From Halosaccharopolyspora lacisalsi (GTDB lineage: Bacteria > Actinomycetota > Actinomycetes > Mycobacteriales > Pseudonocardiaceae): DNA of 64,000 bases. This document shows, in pieces, positions 42,153 to 51,917 of this stretch. The first letter of the stretch is position 1. The number at the start of each line of letters is the position of its first letter. The notes beneath the pieces are model-generated. The model saw only the letters and a list, made by a program, of their open reading frames with translations, was not told the origin of the DNA and did no database searches. The stretch is from positions 992,001 to 1,056,000 of the forward strand of contig NZ_JACGWZ010000001.1 in NCBI RefSeq assembly GCF_014137975.1, given 5' to 3'. The translations under genes and the position numbers were made by a program.

Positions 42153-43178
42153 TTACGCGGGTTTGGTGCCGATGACCGCTCCGTTCGCGCTGGGCGCGTC
42201 GAAACGCACCGTGTGCACGTCGGTCAGTCCGGCCTGCTCCAGCCAGTGGGTGTACTCGGCGGCGGTGTAGTTGCGGCCCCACGTTTCGACGAGCATGTTC
42301 AGGCTCATCAGCGCCGCGTCCGGCGGGCCCGCCTTGTCGTCGTCGACGAGCAGTTCGCACACGATCAGTTTCCCGCCGGGGCGCAGCGCACCCACGCACT
42401 TCTCCACCAGCTCCCGGCACTGCTGCGGTGCCCAGTCGTGCAGGATCAGCGACATCAGCACGGCGTCGTTGCCCCCGGGGAGCGGGTCGGCGAAGAAGTC
42501 GCCCGCGACGTAGTCGATCCGGTCGCCGACCGGTGCGGTCTCCAGTCGTTCCTGTGCGGGCGCGGCGACCTCGGGGCGGTCGAACACGGTGGCCCGCAGC
42601 CGCGGGTAGGCCCGGCACAGCTCGATGGCGAAGGCCGCCGTCCCGCCGCCGACGTCGAGGAGCCGCTCGCTGTCGGAGAGCTCGAGGTACTTGGCGGCCT
42701 CGGTGCCGGTGTTGCTGGCCAGCGAGTGCATCGCCTGCTGGAACTCGGTGTGGAAACCGGTGTCGTCGACGTCGAACAGGTCCTCCTGCCGCGAGTCGGC
42801 GTCCCAGGTGGCGGGCAGGTCCGAGCGCACGGAGTCGCTCAACTTACCCCAGCCGGGGTAGAGACGTTGGTCGGAGTAGGCGACCCAGCCGCCGAAGTAG
42901 TGCTCACCACCGGTGACCAGATAGGTCTCGGACAGTGGTGAGTTGGCGTAGGCCTCGCCGTGCTTGTCGAGCAGCTCCAGGGAAGCGCAGGCGGTCAGCA
43001 GCATCTCGGCCGGGCGGTGGGGGATGTCCAGGACCTCGGCGAGGCCCTCGGACGTGAGCGGGCCGTGTTCGGCCAGGACGTCGAAGACACCGATCTCGTG
43101 AGCCGTGGAGAGTGCCTTGAAAGCCCAGAAGCCGCTGCAGAGGCGCATGAGGGGCATGACGGACGGTTGTGCGGTCAT
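42153..43178 (-). CDS. SAM-dependent O-methyltransferase (plant/ASMT-like, family 2)
   Basis: A 341-residue methyltransferase. An N-terminal winged-helix dimerisation domain (LMRLCSGFWAFKALSTAHEIGVFDVLAEHGPLTSEGLAEVL) is followed by the SAM domain with motif I LLDVGGGTAAFAIELC (usual DVGGGTG, here GTA), DRPEVAAPAQERL, GDFFADPLPGGNDAVLMSLILHDW (His of the catalytic LHDW) and GGKLIVCELLV. Such enzymes methylate small hydroxylated aromatic molecules in secondary metabolism. No biosynthetic cluster is next to it. ATG 43178 has GAGGAG upstream. It is placed between ARC and dop. Confidence 0.88.
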   Translation of the reverse strand: MTAQPSVMPLMRLCSGFWAFKALSTAHEIGVFDVLAEHGPLTSEGLAEVLDIPHRPAEMLLTACASLELLDKHGEAYANSPLSETYLVTGGEHYFGGWVAYSDQRLYPGWGKLSDSVRSDLPATWDADSRQEDLFDVDDTGFHTEFQQAMHSLASNTGTEAAKYLELSDSERLLDVGGGTAAFAIELCRAYPRLRATVFDRPEVAAPAQERLETAPVGDRIDYVAGDFFADPLPGGNDAVLMSLILHDWAPQQCRELVEKCVGALRPGGKLIVCELLVDDDKAGPPDAALMSLNMLVETWGRNYTAAEYTHWLEQAGLTDVHTVRFDAPSANGAVIGTKPA

Positions 43179-43338
43179 TCTTCTCCTCGCGAAAGTGATT
43201 GAATGATCAACTTTCTAGCACGAGGGCCGACCGGTGCGTGACGTTCGACCAAACGGTCCCGCCCTCGCGAGGCCGAATGGAGTAGTGACAGTGCACCGTG
43301 ATCGGGAACACGGTGTGCCCAAAGCCCGCCGTAGCCCG

Positions 43339-43344
43339 TAGGCT
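43339..43344 (+). promoter_or_regulatory. TAGGCT -10 box for leaderless dop transcript
   Basis: TAGGCT followed by seven bases (GCGGGGT) and ATG 43352. The same box precedes pafA with six-base spacing. Confidence 0.55.
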
Positions 43345-43351
43345 GCGGGGT

Positions 43352-44848
43352 ATGCGGCGGATCATGGGAACCGAGGTGGAGTACGGAATCGCAGTTCCCG
43401 GCGATTCCACGGCCAATCCGGTGTTGACCTCCACTCACATCGTGCTCGCCTACGCGGCGGCGGCCGAGATCCCCCGGGCGCGACGCGCGCGCTGGGACTA
43501 CGAGGTCGAGTCGCCACTGCGCGATGCTCGCGGGTTCGATCTCGGGGCGTCGTCGTCCCAGGCCAACGGTTCGGAGGGCGACGACCTGGGAGCGGCCAAC
43601 GTCATCCTCACCAACGGTGCGCGACTCTACGTCGACCACGCCCACCCCGAGTACTCGGCGCCCGAGGTCACCAACCCGCGTGACGCGGTGGTCTGGGACA
43701 AGGCCGGTGAGCGCGTCATGGAGGAGGCGGCCCGGCGTGCGGCCAGCGTGCCCGGCACCTCGCCGATGCAGCTCTACAAGAACAACGTGGACGGCAAGGG
43801 TGCCAGCTACGGCACCCACGAGAACTACCTGTGCTCGCGGAACACCCCGTTCACGTCGGTGATCTCGGGGCTCACGCCGTTCTTCGCCACCAGGCAGGTG
43901 ATCTGCGGGGCCGGGCGGGTCGGCCTCGGCCAGGCGGGGGAGCGACCGGGTTTCCAGCTGTCCCAGCGCGCCGACTACATCGAGGTCGAGGTGGGGCTGG
44001 AGACCACGCTCAAGCGCGGCATCATCAACACCCGCGACGAACCGCACGCCGACGCCGACAAGTACCGCAGGCTGCACGTCATCGTGGGGGACGCGAACCT
44101 GGCCGAGACCTCCACGTACCTGAAGGTGGGCACCACCGCGCTGGTGCTCGACATGATCGAGGCCGGATGGCGCTTCGACGACCTCAAGTTGGCCGATCCC
44201 GTCCAGGCCATCCACGCGATCAGTCACGACCCGGAGCTGCGTCAGCAGGTGGAGCTCGCCGACGGCAGGCGTTTCACCGGCCTGGACGTGCAGCGCGCCT
44301 ACCACGAGCGGGCGGCCGAGTACGTGGAAAGCCACGGCAGCGAGTCCGCGCGCGAGGTCCTCGACACCTGGGGCGAGGTCCTCGACCTGCTCGGTGGCGA
44401 TCCGATGGACTGCGCCGACCGGCTGGACTGGCCGGCCAAGCTCCAGCTGCTGGAGAACTACCGCGGTCGCGACAACCTGGGCTGGGCCTCGCCGCGGCTG
44501 CACATGATCGACCTGCAGTACTCCGACGTGCGCATGGACAAGGGCCTGTACAACCGACTGGTGGCGCGCGGTTCGATGCGGCGGTTGATCGACGAGGAAG
44601 AGGTCCGCCGGGCGGTGGAGGCCCCGCCGGAGGACACCAGGGCCTACTTCCGCGGTCGGTGCCTGGAGCGCTACCCGTCCGCCGTGGCCGCCGCGTCCTG
44701 GGACTCGGTGATCTTCGATCTGGGCCGGGACTCGCTGGTGCGGATCCCGACCCTGGAACCGTTGCGGGGCACCCGTGCCCACGTGGGCGAGTTGCTGGAT
44801 TCGGCGGCCAGCGCCGAGGAACTCGTGGACTCCCTCACGAACGGGTGA
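43352..44848 (+). CDS. dop: Deamidase/depupylase of Pup
   Basis: A 498-residue carboxylate-amine-ligase-fold enzyme that deamidates the C-terminal Gln of Pup to Glu and removes Pup from substrates. The N-terminal [17 protein letters not shown] carries the metal-binding glutamates; [18 protein letters not shown] holds the nucleophilic Asp; [14 protein letters not shown] and [24 protein letters not shown] are shared with PafA. Compared with PafA it has the extra Dop loop region ([27 protein letters not shown]). ATG 43352 fits homologues and lies seven bases after TAGGCT. Pup follows 180 bases downstream, where a separate promoter is likely. Confidence 0.97.
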   Translation: MRRIMGTEVEYGIAVPGDSTANPVLTSTHIVLAYAAAAEIPRARRARWDYEVESPLRDARGFDLGASSSQANGSEGDDLGAANVILTNGARLYVDHAHPEYSAPEVTNPRDAVVWDKAGERVMEEAARRAASVPGTSPMQLYKNNVDGKGASYGTHENYLCSRNTPFTSVISGLTPFFATRQVICGAGRVGLGQAGERPGFQLSQRADYIEVEVGLETTLKRGIINTRDEPHADADKYRRLHVIVGDANLAETSTYLKVGTTALVLDMIEAGWRFDDLKLADPVQAIHAISHDPELRQQVELADGRRFTGLDVQRAYHERAAEYVESHGSESAREVLDTWGEVLDLLGGDPMDCADRLDWPAKLQLLENYRGRDNLGWASPRLHMIDLQYSDVRMDKGLYNRLVARGSMRRLIDEEEVRRAVEAPPEDTRAYFRGRCLERYPSAVAAASWDSVIFDLGRDSLVRIPTLEPLRGTRAHVGELLDSAASAEELVDSLTNG

Positions 44849-44950
44849 CCCCTCCACGAATGGGTGAGTCGTGCCCGAGTGGGGCCGGATCGGCGGTAAA
44901 AAGATCCCAAAAGACTCGTGTGGATGTGGGCGAATCGGGGGCTGGCTAGG

Positions 44951-44956
44951 TAGTGT
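44951..44956 (+). promoter_or_regulatory. Candidate -10 box TAGTGT for pup-prcBA
   Basis: TAGTGT fits TANNNT and lies in the 180-base gap after dop; transcription would begin near 44963, giving a 5' UTR of about 68 bases with GGGAGGCGAG before pup. Confidence 0.35.
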
Positions 44957-45030
44957 TCACACCAGGATGCACCGGAGAACGGAAGGTTCTTCGCCCGCGG
45001 CATCCGTGAGGGCAACCACCGGGAGGCGAG

Positions 45031-45228
45031 ATGTCCCAGGACAAGGTACAACGCCACGGCGACGGCGACGGTGACGACGAGGAAAGCACGGGAACCGAAG
45101 CCGCCGGTCAGGAACGCCGCGAAAAACTCGGCGAGGACGTGGACACCATCCTGGACGAAATCGATGACGTCCTGGAGGAGAACGCCGAGGACTTCGTACG
45201 GGCCTACGTTCAAAAGGGTGGCCAGTAA
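45031..45228 (+). CDS. pup: Prokaryotic ubiquitin-like protein
   Basis: A 65-residue intrinsically disordered tag protein. It has the expected acidic, helix-forming middle region (LGEDVDTILDEIDDVLEENAEDFVRAYVQ) that binds the ARC coiled coil, and ends GGQ. The terminal Gln must be deamidated to Glu by Dop before PafA can ligate it to lysines. GGGAGGCGAG lies upstream of ATG 45031. A strong hairpin separates it from prcB. Confidence 0.97.
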   Translation: MSQDKVQRHGDGDGDDEESTGTEAAGQERREKLGEDVDTILDEIDDVLEENAEDFVRAYVQKGGQ

Positions 45229-45240
45229 CCACCGAGCGCG

Positions 45241-45273
45241 GCGCCGGTCGGTCCGGCCCGGACCGACCGGCGC
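45241..45273 (+). terminator. Perfect hairpin between pup and prcB (partial terminator/attenuator?)
   Basis: 16-base arms (45241-45256 with 45258-45273) are exactly complementary around one base. It begins 12 bases after the pup stop and ends 43 bases before prcB. As there is no obvious new promoter for prcB, read-through past this hairpin may set the ratio of Pup to proteasome subunits, or it may protect the pup mRNA 3' end. Confidence 0.65.
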
Positions 45274-45316
45274 GCGTGCGTCCGCTTGATCAAGTAGTCA
45301 CTTCGAGCAGGAGACG

Positions 45317-46171
45317 ATGTCGCTGATGGAACCCAGCACGGCTCGGAACTTCCCGGGTCAGGCCCTGCCTCCCGCCTACCTCACCCCGGGGTCCTCCTCG
45401 TTCACGGACTTCCTCCGCAACGCCGCCCCCGAATTGATGCCCGACCGCGAGGCACCGCACAGCCATGTCGAAGCGCCGCACGGCACGACCATCGTCGCGC
45501 TGACGTTCCGCGGCGGGGTCCTGCTGGCCGGGGACCGGCGGGCCACGATGGGCAACGTCATCGCCCAGCGCGACATGGAGAAGGTCTACGTCACCGACGA
45601 CTACTCGGCCGTGGGGATCGCCGGTACCGCCGGGATCGCCCTGGAGATGGTGCGGTTGTACGCCGTCGAGCTCGAGCACTACGAGAAGCTCGAGGGGGTG
45701 TCGCTGTCGCTGGACGGCAAGGCCAACAAGCTCGCCACCATGCTGCGCGGCAACCTGGAGGGAGCCATCGCGGGCCTGGCGGTGCTGCCGCTGTTCGTCG
45801 GTTACGACCCCGAGGCCGATGATCCCGAGCGCGCCGGCCGGATCGTCACCTACGACATCACCGGTGGCCGCTACAACGAGACGGCCGGTTACCACGCGGT
45901 CGGTTCCGGTTCGGTCTTCGCCAAGTCCGCGCTGAAGAAGCGCCACGACCCGGAGGCCGGCCTCGACGCGGCGGTGCGCAGCGCTGTCGAGTCGCTCTAC
46001 GACGCCGCCGACGACGACACCGCCACCGGTGGCCCGGACCTGTCCCGGCGGATCTACCCCTCGGTGGTGACCGTGACCGGTCCCGAGGGGGCGGTGCGGC
46101 TCCCGGAGGAGCGGGCCGCCGCCGTCGCCGAGGAAGTCGTCGAGTACCGCAGGCAGCACCCGGGCGGCTGA
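45317..46171 (+). CDS. prcB: 20S proteasome beta subunit
   Basis: A 284-residue Ntn hydrolase precursor, the catalytic subunit of the 20S core. The propeptide (residues 1-56) ends EAPHG and the mature chain begins [23 protein letters not shown], so Thr57 is the nucleophile; Asp, Lys and Ser partners are in the usual places (GDRRAT and [13 protein letters not shown]). CAGGAG precedes ATG 45317. prcA follows 62 bases later. Processed peptidase activity is released on assembly with alpha rings. Confidence 0.97.
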   Translation: MSLMEPSTARNFPGQALPPAYLTPGSSSFTDFLRNAAPELMPDREAPHSHVEAPHGTTIVALTFRGGVLLAGDRRATMGNVIAQRDMEKVYVTDDYSAVGIAGTAGIALEMVRLYAVELEHYEKLEGVSLSLDGKANKLATMLRGNLEGAIAGLAVLPLFVGYDPEADDPERAGRIVTYDITGGRYNETAGYHAVGSGSVFAKSALKKRHDPEAGLDAAVRSAVESLYDAADDDTATGGPDLSRRIYPSVVTVTGPEGAVRLPEERAAAVAEEVVEYRRQHPGG

Positions 46172-46233
46172 GCCGCTTCCCGAGCACACCCCCTCGCCAA
46201 GCGCCGCACGATTCGAGCCAGGAGTTCACAACC

Positions 46234-46968
46234 GTGACGATGCCGTTCTACACCTCGCCCGAGCAGTTGATGCGGGAGCGTTCCGAGCTGGCCCGCAAGG
46301 GCATTGCCCGTGGCCGCAGCGTGGTGGTGTTGAAGTACGCCGGTGGCGTGATGTTCGTGGCCGAGAACCCCTCGACCACTCTGCACAAGGTTTCCGAGAT
46401 CTACGACCGCATCGGTTTCGCCGCCGCGGGGCGCTACAGCGAGTTCGAGAACCTGCGCATGGCCGGGATCAGGATGGCCGATGTCAAGGGCTACTCCTAC
46501 GACCGCCGCGACGTGACGGGCCGGGCGCTGGCCAACGCCTACGCCCAGACGCTGGGTTCGATCTTCACCGAGCAGGTCAAGCCCTTCGAGGTGGAGATCT
46601 GCGTCGGCGAGGTGGGGCGCACGGCCGAGCAGGACCAGCTCTACCGCCTGACCTACGACGGCTCGATCGTGGACGAGCCGCAGTACGTCGTGATGGGCGG
46701 TCAGGCCGAGACGATCACGACGATGCTCAAGGACTCCTTCACCGACGGCCTGGAGCTGCGGGACGCCATCCAGCTCGCGGTCCGGGCCTTCTCCTCGACG
46801 GGGGAGAGCACGCGAGCGCTGGGGGTGGGGCAGCTCGAGGTGGCGATCCTGGACCGCTCCAGGCCGCACCGCACCTTCCGGCGGCTCACGGGATCGGCGT
46901 TGCAGGAGCTGCTCCCGGAGCCTTCGTCGGAGGAGGAGTCGGCCGAGAGTTCGAACGGTGAGAGCTGA
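46234..46968 (+). CDS. prcA: 20S proteasome alpha subunit
   Basis: A 244-residue non-catalytic alpha subunit forming the outer gated rings. It opens with [44 protein letters not shown], as in mycobacterial PrcA, and ends with an acidic, serine-rich tail ([16 protein letters not shown]). The N-terminal residues form the gate. The start is GTG 46234 (or ATG two codons on); CAGGAG lies ten bases upstream. It is co-transcribed with prcB. Confidence 0.97.
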   Translation: MTMPFYTSPEQLMRERSELARKGIARGRSVVVLKYAGGVMFVAENPSTTLHKVSEIYDRIGFAAAGRYSEFENLRMAGIRMADVKGYSYDRRDVTGRALANAYAQTLGSIFTEQVKPFEVEICVGEVGRTAEQDQLYRLTYDGSIVDEPQYVVMGGQAETITTMLKDSFTDGLELRDAIQLAVRAFSSTGESTRALGVGQLEVAILDRSRPHRTFRRLTGSALQELLPEPSSEEESAESSNGES

Positions 46969-46997
46969 ACCGAATCAGTCGTCCCACGGTGTGACAC

Positions 46998-47011
46998 GGT
47001 TCGCGCGAACC
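46998..47011. repeat. 14-bp palindrome GGTTCGCGCGAACC (copy 4)
   Basis: Perfect palindrome with TTCGCGCGAA core in the 91-base gap between prcA and pafA, about 40 bases upstream of the pafA -10 box. Position would suit an operator rather than a terminator. Confidence 0.6.
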
Positions 47012-47047
47012 CTCGAACGGCGGACCGCTGATAGCGCCCGAGAAGCC

Positions 47048-47053
47048 TAGGCT
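47048..47053 (+). promoter_or_regulatory. TAGGCT -10 box for leaderless pafA transcript
   Basis: TAGGCT followed by six bases and ATG 47060; no ribosome binding site fits in between. Confidence 0.55.
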
Positions 47054-47059
47054 GGGTAT

Positions 47060-48418
47060 ATGCAGCGGAGGATCTTTGGCATCGAGACCGAGTTCGGGGT
47101 CACGTGCACCTTTCACGGTCAGCGCAGGCTCTCCCCGGACGAGGTGGCCAGATACCTGTTCCGACGGGTCGTGTCGTGGGGGCGTTCCTCGAACGTGTTC
47201 CTGCGCAACGGGGCCAGGCTTTACCTCGACGTGGGCTCTCATCCCGAGTACGCCACCGCCGAGTGCGACGACCTCACCCAATTGGTCACCCACGACAAGG
47301 CCGGCGAACGCATCCTGGAGGACCTGCTCGCCGACGCCGAGCGCAGGCTCGCCGACGAGGGCATCGGCGGCGACATCTTCCTGTTCAAGAACAACACCGA
47401 CTCGGCGGGCAACTCCTACGGTTGCCACGAGAACTACCTGGTCGGTCGTTCCGGGGAGTTCTCCCGGATCGCCGACGTGCTGTTGCCGTTCCTGGTGACC
47501 CGGCAGCTCATCTGCGGGGCGGGCAAGGTGCTGCAGACCCCGCGCGGAGCGGTGTACTGCCTGTCGCAACGTGCCGAGCACATCTGGGAGGGCGTGTCCA
47601 GCGCGACCACCCGCTCCCGACCGATCATCAACACCCGCGACGAGCCGCACGCCGACGCCGAGCGCTACCGCAGGCTGCACGTGATAGTAGGCGACTCGAA
47701 CATGTCCGAGGTGACCACCCTGCTCAAGGTCGGTACCGCCAACCTGGTGCTGGAGATGGTCGAGCAGGGCGTGCAGTTCCGCGACTTCAGCCTGGACAAC
47801 CCGATCCGGGCCATCCGCGAGATCAGCCACGACGTGACGGGTCGCCGACCTGTGCGACTGGCCGGTGGCAGGGAAGCTTCGGCGTTGGACATTCAGCGCG
47901 AGTACTACGAGCGCGCGGTGGAGCACGTGGCACGGCGCGGTTCCGACCCGATGACCGACCGCATCATGGACCTGTGGCGCCGCGCGCTGGAGGCGGTGGA
48001 GACGCAGGACTACTCGCTGATCGACCGGGAGGTCGACTGGGCGATCAAGCACCGGCTGCTGGAGCGCTACCAGAGCAAGCACGGCCTGGAACTGTCCAGT
48101 CCGCGCATCGCCCAGCTCGACCTCTCCTACCACGACCTGCGGCGCGGCCGAGGATTGTTCGACATGCTCCAGCGCAAGGACCTGGTGGACCGGGTCACCG
48201 AGGACGGTGAGATCGAGGCGGCCAAGGACACGCCACCGCAGAGCACGCGGGCCAAGCTGCGGGGGGACTTCATCGCCGCGGCCCAGTCCGCGGGTCGGGA
48301 CTTCACCGTCGACTGGGTCCACCTCAAGCTCAACGACCAGGCGCAGCGCACGGTGCTGTGCAAGGACCCGTTCCGCGCCGTCGACGAACGCGTCGAGCGC
48401 CTGATCAGCTCGCTGTAG
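47060..48418 (+). CDS. pafA: Pup ligase
   Basis: A 452-residue glutamine-synthetase-like enzyme that phosphorylates the C-terminal Glu of Pup and joins it to substrate lysines. Start [20 protein letters not shown] carries the ATP/Mg glutamates; [19 protein letters not shown] holds the catalytic Asp; [40 protein letters not shown] and the C-terminal [21 protein letters not shown] are diagnostic. It lacks the Dop loop. TAGGCT six bases upstream indicates a leaderless message, as for dop. The next gene is convergent, so pafA is separated from pafB and pafC by about 6 kb. Confidence 0.97.
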   Translation: MQRRIFGIETEFGVTCTFHGQRRLSPDEVARYLFRRVVSWGRSSNVFLRNGARLYLDVGSHPEYATAECDDLTQLVTHDKAGERILEDLLADAERRLADEGIGGDIFLFKNNTDSAGNSYGCHENYLVGRSGEFSRIADVLLPFLVTRQLICGAGKVLQTPRGAVYCLSQRAEHIWEGVSSATTRSRPIINTRDEPHADAERYRRLHVIVGDSNMSEVTTLLKVGTANLVLEMVEQGVQFRDFSLDNPIRAIREISHDVTGRRPVRLAGGREASALDIQREYYERAVEHVARRGSDPMTDRIMDLWRRALEAVETQDYSLIDREVDWAIKHRLLERYQSKHGLELSSPRIAQLDLSYHDLRRGRGLFDMLQRKDLVDRVTEDGEIEAAKDTPPQSTRAKLRGDFIAAAQSAGRDFTVDWVHLKLNDQAQRTVLCKDPFRAVDERVERLISSL

Positions 48419-48439
48419 CCGATCGGGCGCCCGGTCGCG

Positions 48440-49912
48440 TCAGGAGACGTCCAGGTGCCGTAGCCGTGGCCAGAGCGAGTCCCAGGGCTCGTGCTTACCG
48501 GTGCACAGCCACACGCTCGCGTCTCGACCACCCTCGGCGACCTCGCGGACCTCGGTGAAGTACGGCCGCACCTCGTCGGGGTTGGAGCCGACGTAGAGCA
48601 CCGCGTCCTCGTGCTCCGGAGGTGGTGGGAAGTAGCCGTAACCGCGGTTGGTGCTGTGGGCCTCCGGGAGGTCGTAGCGCGGCGAGTAGCTGTCGATGTA
48701 GGCGGCGACGATGTAGGACTGGCCCACGATGGCCGTGTGCTGCCGCTGGTCGGGTGGCAGTGCGTGGTACGCGGCGGCGGTGCGCTGCGCGATCCCCGAC
48801 CCGGCGATGCCGGACTGGGTGGCTGCGGTGGACGCCGTCATCAGCATGCCGACGGCCGCGGCGGCGCTGAGCGCGTAGGCGGGCCAGGCGACCCAGCCCC
48901 AGCGGCGCCTGCCGGCCTCCCTGCGCCGTTGTAGTCCCAGCGCTCCGGCCGCGGCGACGAGTCCGTACAGCCCACCCAGGTAGTACGGACGCCCCGCTAC
49001 GGCGACGAAGAAGACGTACAGCACGAGGAACGTCACCCCGAGGAAGCGGTAGGTGCGCAGCTCGTCGGCGCGCAGCAGCCGCCACAGCCCGTAGAGCGAC
49101 AGCACGGTTCCGGCGACGCCGGCGCAGAGCACGAGCGTCACGGCGATGCCGGGACGACCTCCGTAGAGAACCTGTGCCTCAGCGGCCAGCACGCCGCCCA
49201 TCCTCAGCTGCGGCCAGCCGTTGAGGGCCTGCCACACCAGGGTCGGCAGTGCGATGAGCGCACCGATCCCCGCTCCGGCCCACAGCTTCGGCCTGCGCAG
49301 CAGTTCCCTCGGGCCGAACACCAGCACGCCGAGCAGCAGCACCGCGCACAGCAGCAGCACCTGGAACTTGGTCTGAGCGGCGATCCCGGCCACCGCGCCC
49401 AGTACCAGCAGCAGTCGGTCGTCGCGCCGCCGCAGCCAGCGGACCAGCAGCCAGACCAGCACCAGCCACTGGACGGGCTCCAGGGCGTACGGCGTGAGCC
49501 AGTGGCCGGCCATGCTGATCCACAGCGTCGTGGCCTGGGCGCCGGCGGTCAGCGCCTGCGCGCGGCGGTCGCCCCCGAGCTCGCGGGCGATGAGCGCCGC
49601 GACGACGACCGCGGCGGTGGTGGCGAGCACGGCGGGCAGCCGCAGCGCGACGATCGACCCCGGGGCGATCCCGTCCATCAGCGTGGCCAGCAGCGGCGTC
49701 AGCGGTGGTTGGTCGGCCGAACCCCAGTCGAGGTGGTTGCGGCCGATGGCCAGCATGTACGCCTCGTCGAACCAGTACCCACCGGCGAAGCTGGCGGCGA
49801 AGTGGGCCACCGCGACCACCGCGGCGATCGGGAGTACCGCCCACTTGGCGAACGGCGGCACCGTCTCACTCGTGCTGGTGGAGCCATGAGGTCTGAGAGT
49901 GGTTTGTTCCAT
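48440..49912 (-). CDS. GT39-type (dolichyl-phosphate-mannose-mannosyltransferase-like) membrane glycosyltransferase
   Basis: A 490-residue integral membrane protein with about 10 hydrophobic helices. The first outer loop carries FDEAYMLAIGRNHLDWGSADQPPLTPLLATL, the DE and QPP pattern of the GT-C superfamily (PMT/ArnT-like), where the acidic pair contacts the lipid-phosphate sugar donor. The last 110 residues form an outer soluble domain ending in SLWPRLRHLDVS. Substrate is unknown. ATG 49912 has GAGGAG six bases upstream. It is downstream of an ABC exporter on the same strand (about 40-base gap), so likely in its operon. Confidence 0.85.
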   Translation of the reverse strand: MEQTTLRPHGSTSTSETVPPFAKWAVLPIAAVVAVAHFAASFAGGYWFDEAYMLAIGRNHLDWGSADQPPLTPLLATLMDGIAPGSIVALRLPAVLATTAAVVVAALIARELGGDRRAQALTAGAQATTLWISMAGHWLTPYALEPVQWLVLVWLLVRWLRRRDDRLLLVLGAVAGIAAQTKFQVLLLCAVLLLGVLVFGPRELLRRPKLWAGAGIGALIALPTLVWQALNGWPQLRMGGVLAAEAQVLYGGRPGIAVTLVLCAGVAGTVLSLYGLWRLLRADELRTYRFLGVTFLVLYVFFVAVAGRPYYLGGLYGLVAAAGALGLQRRREAGRRRWGWVAWPAYALSAAAAVGMLMTASTAATQSGIAGSGIAQRTAAAYHALPPDQRQHTAIVGQSYIVAAYIDSYSPRYDLPEAHSTNRGYGYFPPPPEHEDAVLYVGSNPDEVRPYFTEVREVAEGGRDASVWLCTGKHEPWDSLWPRLRHLDVS

Positions 49913-49950
49913 GCCGATCTCCTCGGGTCGTTCTTCGGTCGGTTCGCTGG

Positions 49951-50643
49951 TCAGGGGGTGGCGCGACGGAGCATGAGGAAGTTGACGGCGGCCAGCACGA
50001 GTGTCAGCAGGGCGGGCCAACCGGCCAGCAGGGCCAGCGAGGACTGGTCGGCGAACCACGCCCCGATGGCTCCCCACCAGCGCAGCCACGTCACCAGCAC
50101 GGCCAGACCGCCGAAGACGACCAGGGAGGCGATGGCCAGGGTGTACATACCGATTACGCCCCAGCGCTTGAAGGTCACGCCGAAGAACATCCCGAGGGAG
50201 GAGACCAGCAGCGTCGGGACCGCGTAGGCGAGCAGTTGCAGCAGGACGTTGCTCTGCTGGAGGAATTCGACGCCGAAGAACGGCAGCGACACGCCCCAGC
50301 CCCCGGTGGCGCTCTCGACGAGCTCTAGCACGGTGAGCACGGCGCCGTAGCCCAGGGACTGGACCAGGGCCATCAGGCAGGTGGCGAGGTAGAAGGTTCT
50401 CCGCGTCACGCTCATCCCGAGGATCATCGGGAAGTACTGCGTCATCGTGACGACGTAGGCGACGAGCACGACGACGTAGAACGTCACCAGCCCACCCGTG
50501 TGCGCGTCCTCGTTCGACGTGTTGATGAGCGCGAACACCATCAGGTTGACGAGGAACGCTCCGCCGAGGACGAGCCAGGGCATTCCCAGGGTGCTGGGCC
50601 ACGCGGCGAGCTGGACCCGTGCGGTGGCGAGGATGCGGTTCAT
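49951..50643 (-). CDS. ABC-2 type membrane protein
   Basis: A 230-residue protein with six hydrophobic segments, the membrane part of an ABC exporter of the YtrB/C-like class. A typical feature is the first long loop ending in TMTQYFPMILGMSVTRRTFYLAT. Its ATG overlaps the ATPase stop (ATGA), showing coupled translation. Cargo is unknown; similar GntR-controlled ABC systems respond to cell-wall-active antibiotics. Confidence 0.88.
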   Translation of the reverse strand: MNRILATARVQLAAWPSTLGMPWLVLGGAFLVNLMVFALINTSNEDAHTGGLVTFYVVVLVAYVVTMTQYFPMILGMSVTRRTFYLATCLMALVQSLGYGAVLTVLELVESATGGWGVSLPFFGVEFLQQSNVLLQLLAYAVPTLLVSSLGMFFGVTFKRWGVIGMYTLAIASLVVFGGLAVLVTWLRWWGAIGAWFADQSSLALLAGWPALLTLVLAAVNFLMLRRATP

Positions 50644-51533
50644 CGGGAGGACTCCTTCGAGGAGGTGTTGCGGGTGGTGGTGTGCACCACGAGCTGCTGC
50701 AGCGACACCGGTTCGAGCTCCACGCCGTGGCCGCGGGCGCGCGTGCGATCGGCGGAGGCGCCCGTGTTGCGCACGGTCACCCGCGCGAAGCCGCCCACCT
50801 GCTCGCGGTGCAGCTCCTCGTGCTCGGCCGTGAACTCGTCGACCGCCGCGGTCGGGCCGGTCACCGTGACCGCGTGCTCCCGCAGCGTCTCGGCGTCCTG
50901 GTCCAGCAGCATCCGGCCGCCGTCGATGAGCAGCACGTGTTCGATGAGGTCGCTGACCTCGTCGATGAGGTGGGTGGACAGCACCACCGTGCGCGGGTTC
51001 TCGGCGTAGTCGGCCAGCAGCCGGTCGTAGAACAGCTGCCGGGCCACCGCGTCCAGCCCCAGGTAGGGCTCGTCGAACAGGGTCAGCGGGGCGCGGGAGG
51101 CGAGTCCGATGACGATGCCGACCGCCGAGAACATGCCCCGCGAGAGCTTGACCACGCGCCGGCTCGGGGGCAGCTGGAAGTCCTCCAGCAGGGACTCGGC
51201 GAACTCCTGGTCCCAGTTCGGGTACAGCGCGCGTGCGGCGCGCAGGACGTGTCGCACCCTGAAGTTGTCGGGGTAGCGCTGGCTCTCCTTGATGAAGCTG
51301 ACCTGCGAGAGCACCGCCTCGTTCTCGTAGGGGTGGGAGCCGAAGACCTCGATCCGGCCGGAACCGGGCAGGGCCTGACCCGTCAGCAGTCCCATCAGGG
51401 TGCTCTTGCCCGCGCCGTTGCGGCCGAGCAGACCGGTGATCGTGTTCTCCCGGACGGAGAGACTGACGTCGTCCAGCGCGGTGACGTCGCCGTAGCGCTT
51501 GGTCACCTCGGACATGCTGATGACGGGGTTCAC
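50640..51533 (-). CDS. ABC exporter ATP-binding protein
   Basis: A 297-residue ATPase with Walker A GLLGRNGAGKST near residue 34, signature KLSRGMFSAVGIVIG (LSRGM in place of LSGGQ), and LTLFDEPYLGLDAVARQLF (Walker B). The variant LSRGM signature is typical of the YtrB/EcsA-like group. GTG 51533 overlaps the regulator stop by four bases and its stop overlaps the permease start by four, so three genes form one tightly coupled operon. Confidence 0.9.
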   Translation of the reverse strand: MNPVISMSEVTKRYGDVTALDDVSLSVRENTITGLLGRNGAGKSTLMGLLTGQALPGSGRIEVFGSHPYENEAVLSQVSFIKESQRYPDNFRVRHVLRAARALYPNWDQEFAESLLEDFQLPPSRRVVKLSRGMFSAVGIVIGLASRAPLTLFDEPYLGLDAVARQLFYDRLLADYAENPRTVVLSTHLIDEVSDLIEHVLLIDGGRMLLDQDAETLREHAVTVTGPTAAVDEFTAEHEELHREQVGGFARVTVRNTGASADRTRARGHGVELEPVSLQQLVVHTTTRNTSSKESSR

Positions 51534-51892
51534 CGTTGGTCCTCCCAGCTTTCGATCATGCTTTTGAGCTCCTCGGTGCTCAGACCGAGCTTGCGGGCCT
51601 CGACGAGCAGCGGATGCACGTACTCGTGGGCGAACCGTTCCCGGCGCCGTTGGCGGATCTTGGCCTGTGCGCCCGTGGCGACGAACATTCCGATACCTCG
51701 CCTCTTGTAGAGAATCCCGTCGTCGGCCAGCTGGTTGATTCCCTTGGCCGCGGTCGCGGGATTGATCCGGTGGAAGGCGGCCAACTCGTTGGTCGAAGGC
51801 GCTCGGGTCTCCTCGGCCAGCGATCCGTCGATGATCGAGCTCTCGACCTGGTCGGTGATCTGGCGAAAGAGCGGCCGCCCCTCGTCCATCAC
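51530..51892 (-). CDS. GntR family regulator, YtrA subfamily
   Basis: A 120-residue repressor with a winged-helix N-terminus (PLFRQITDQVESSIIDGSLAEETRAPSTNELAAFHRINPATAAKGINQLADDGILYKRRGIGMFV) and a short C-terminal helical dimerisation segment, the hallmark of YtrA members. It would repress the ABC operon it heads and be released by a small effector or envelope stress. GTG 51892 is immediately followed by ATG 51889; either may be used. The operator-like inverted repeat lies about 25 bases upstream. Confidence 0.9.
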   Translation of the reverse strand: MMDEGRPLFRQITDQVESSIIDGSLAEETRAPSTNELAAFHRINPATAAKGINQLADDGILYKRRGIGMFVATGAQAKIRQRRRERFAHEYVHPLLVEARKLGLSTEELKSMIESWEDQR

Positions 51893-51917
51893 GGTGTCCC
51901 GCTTTCCGGGGCGTCTA

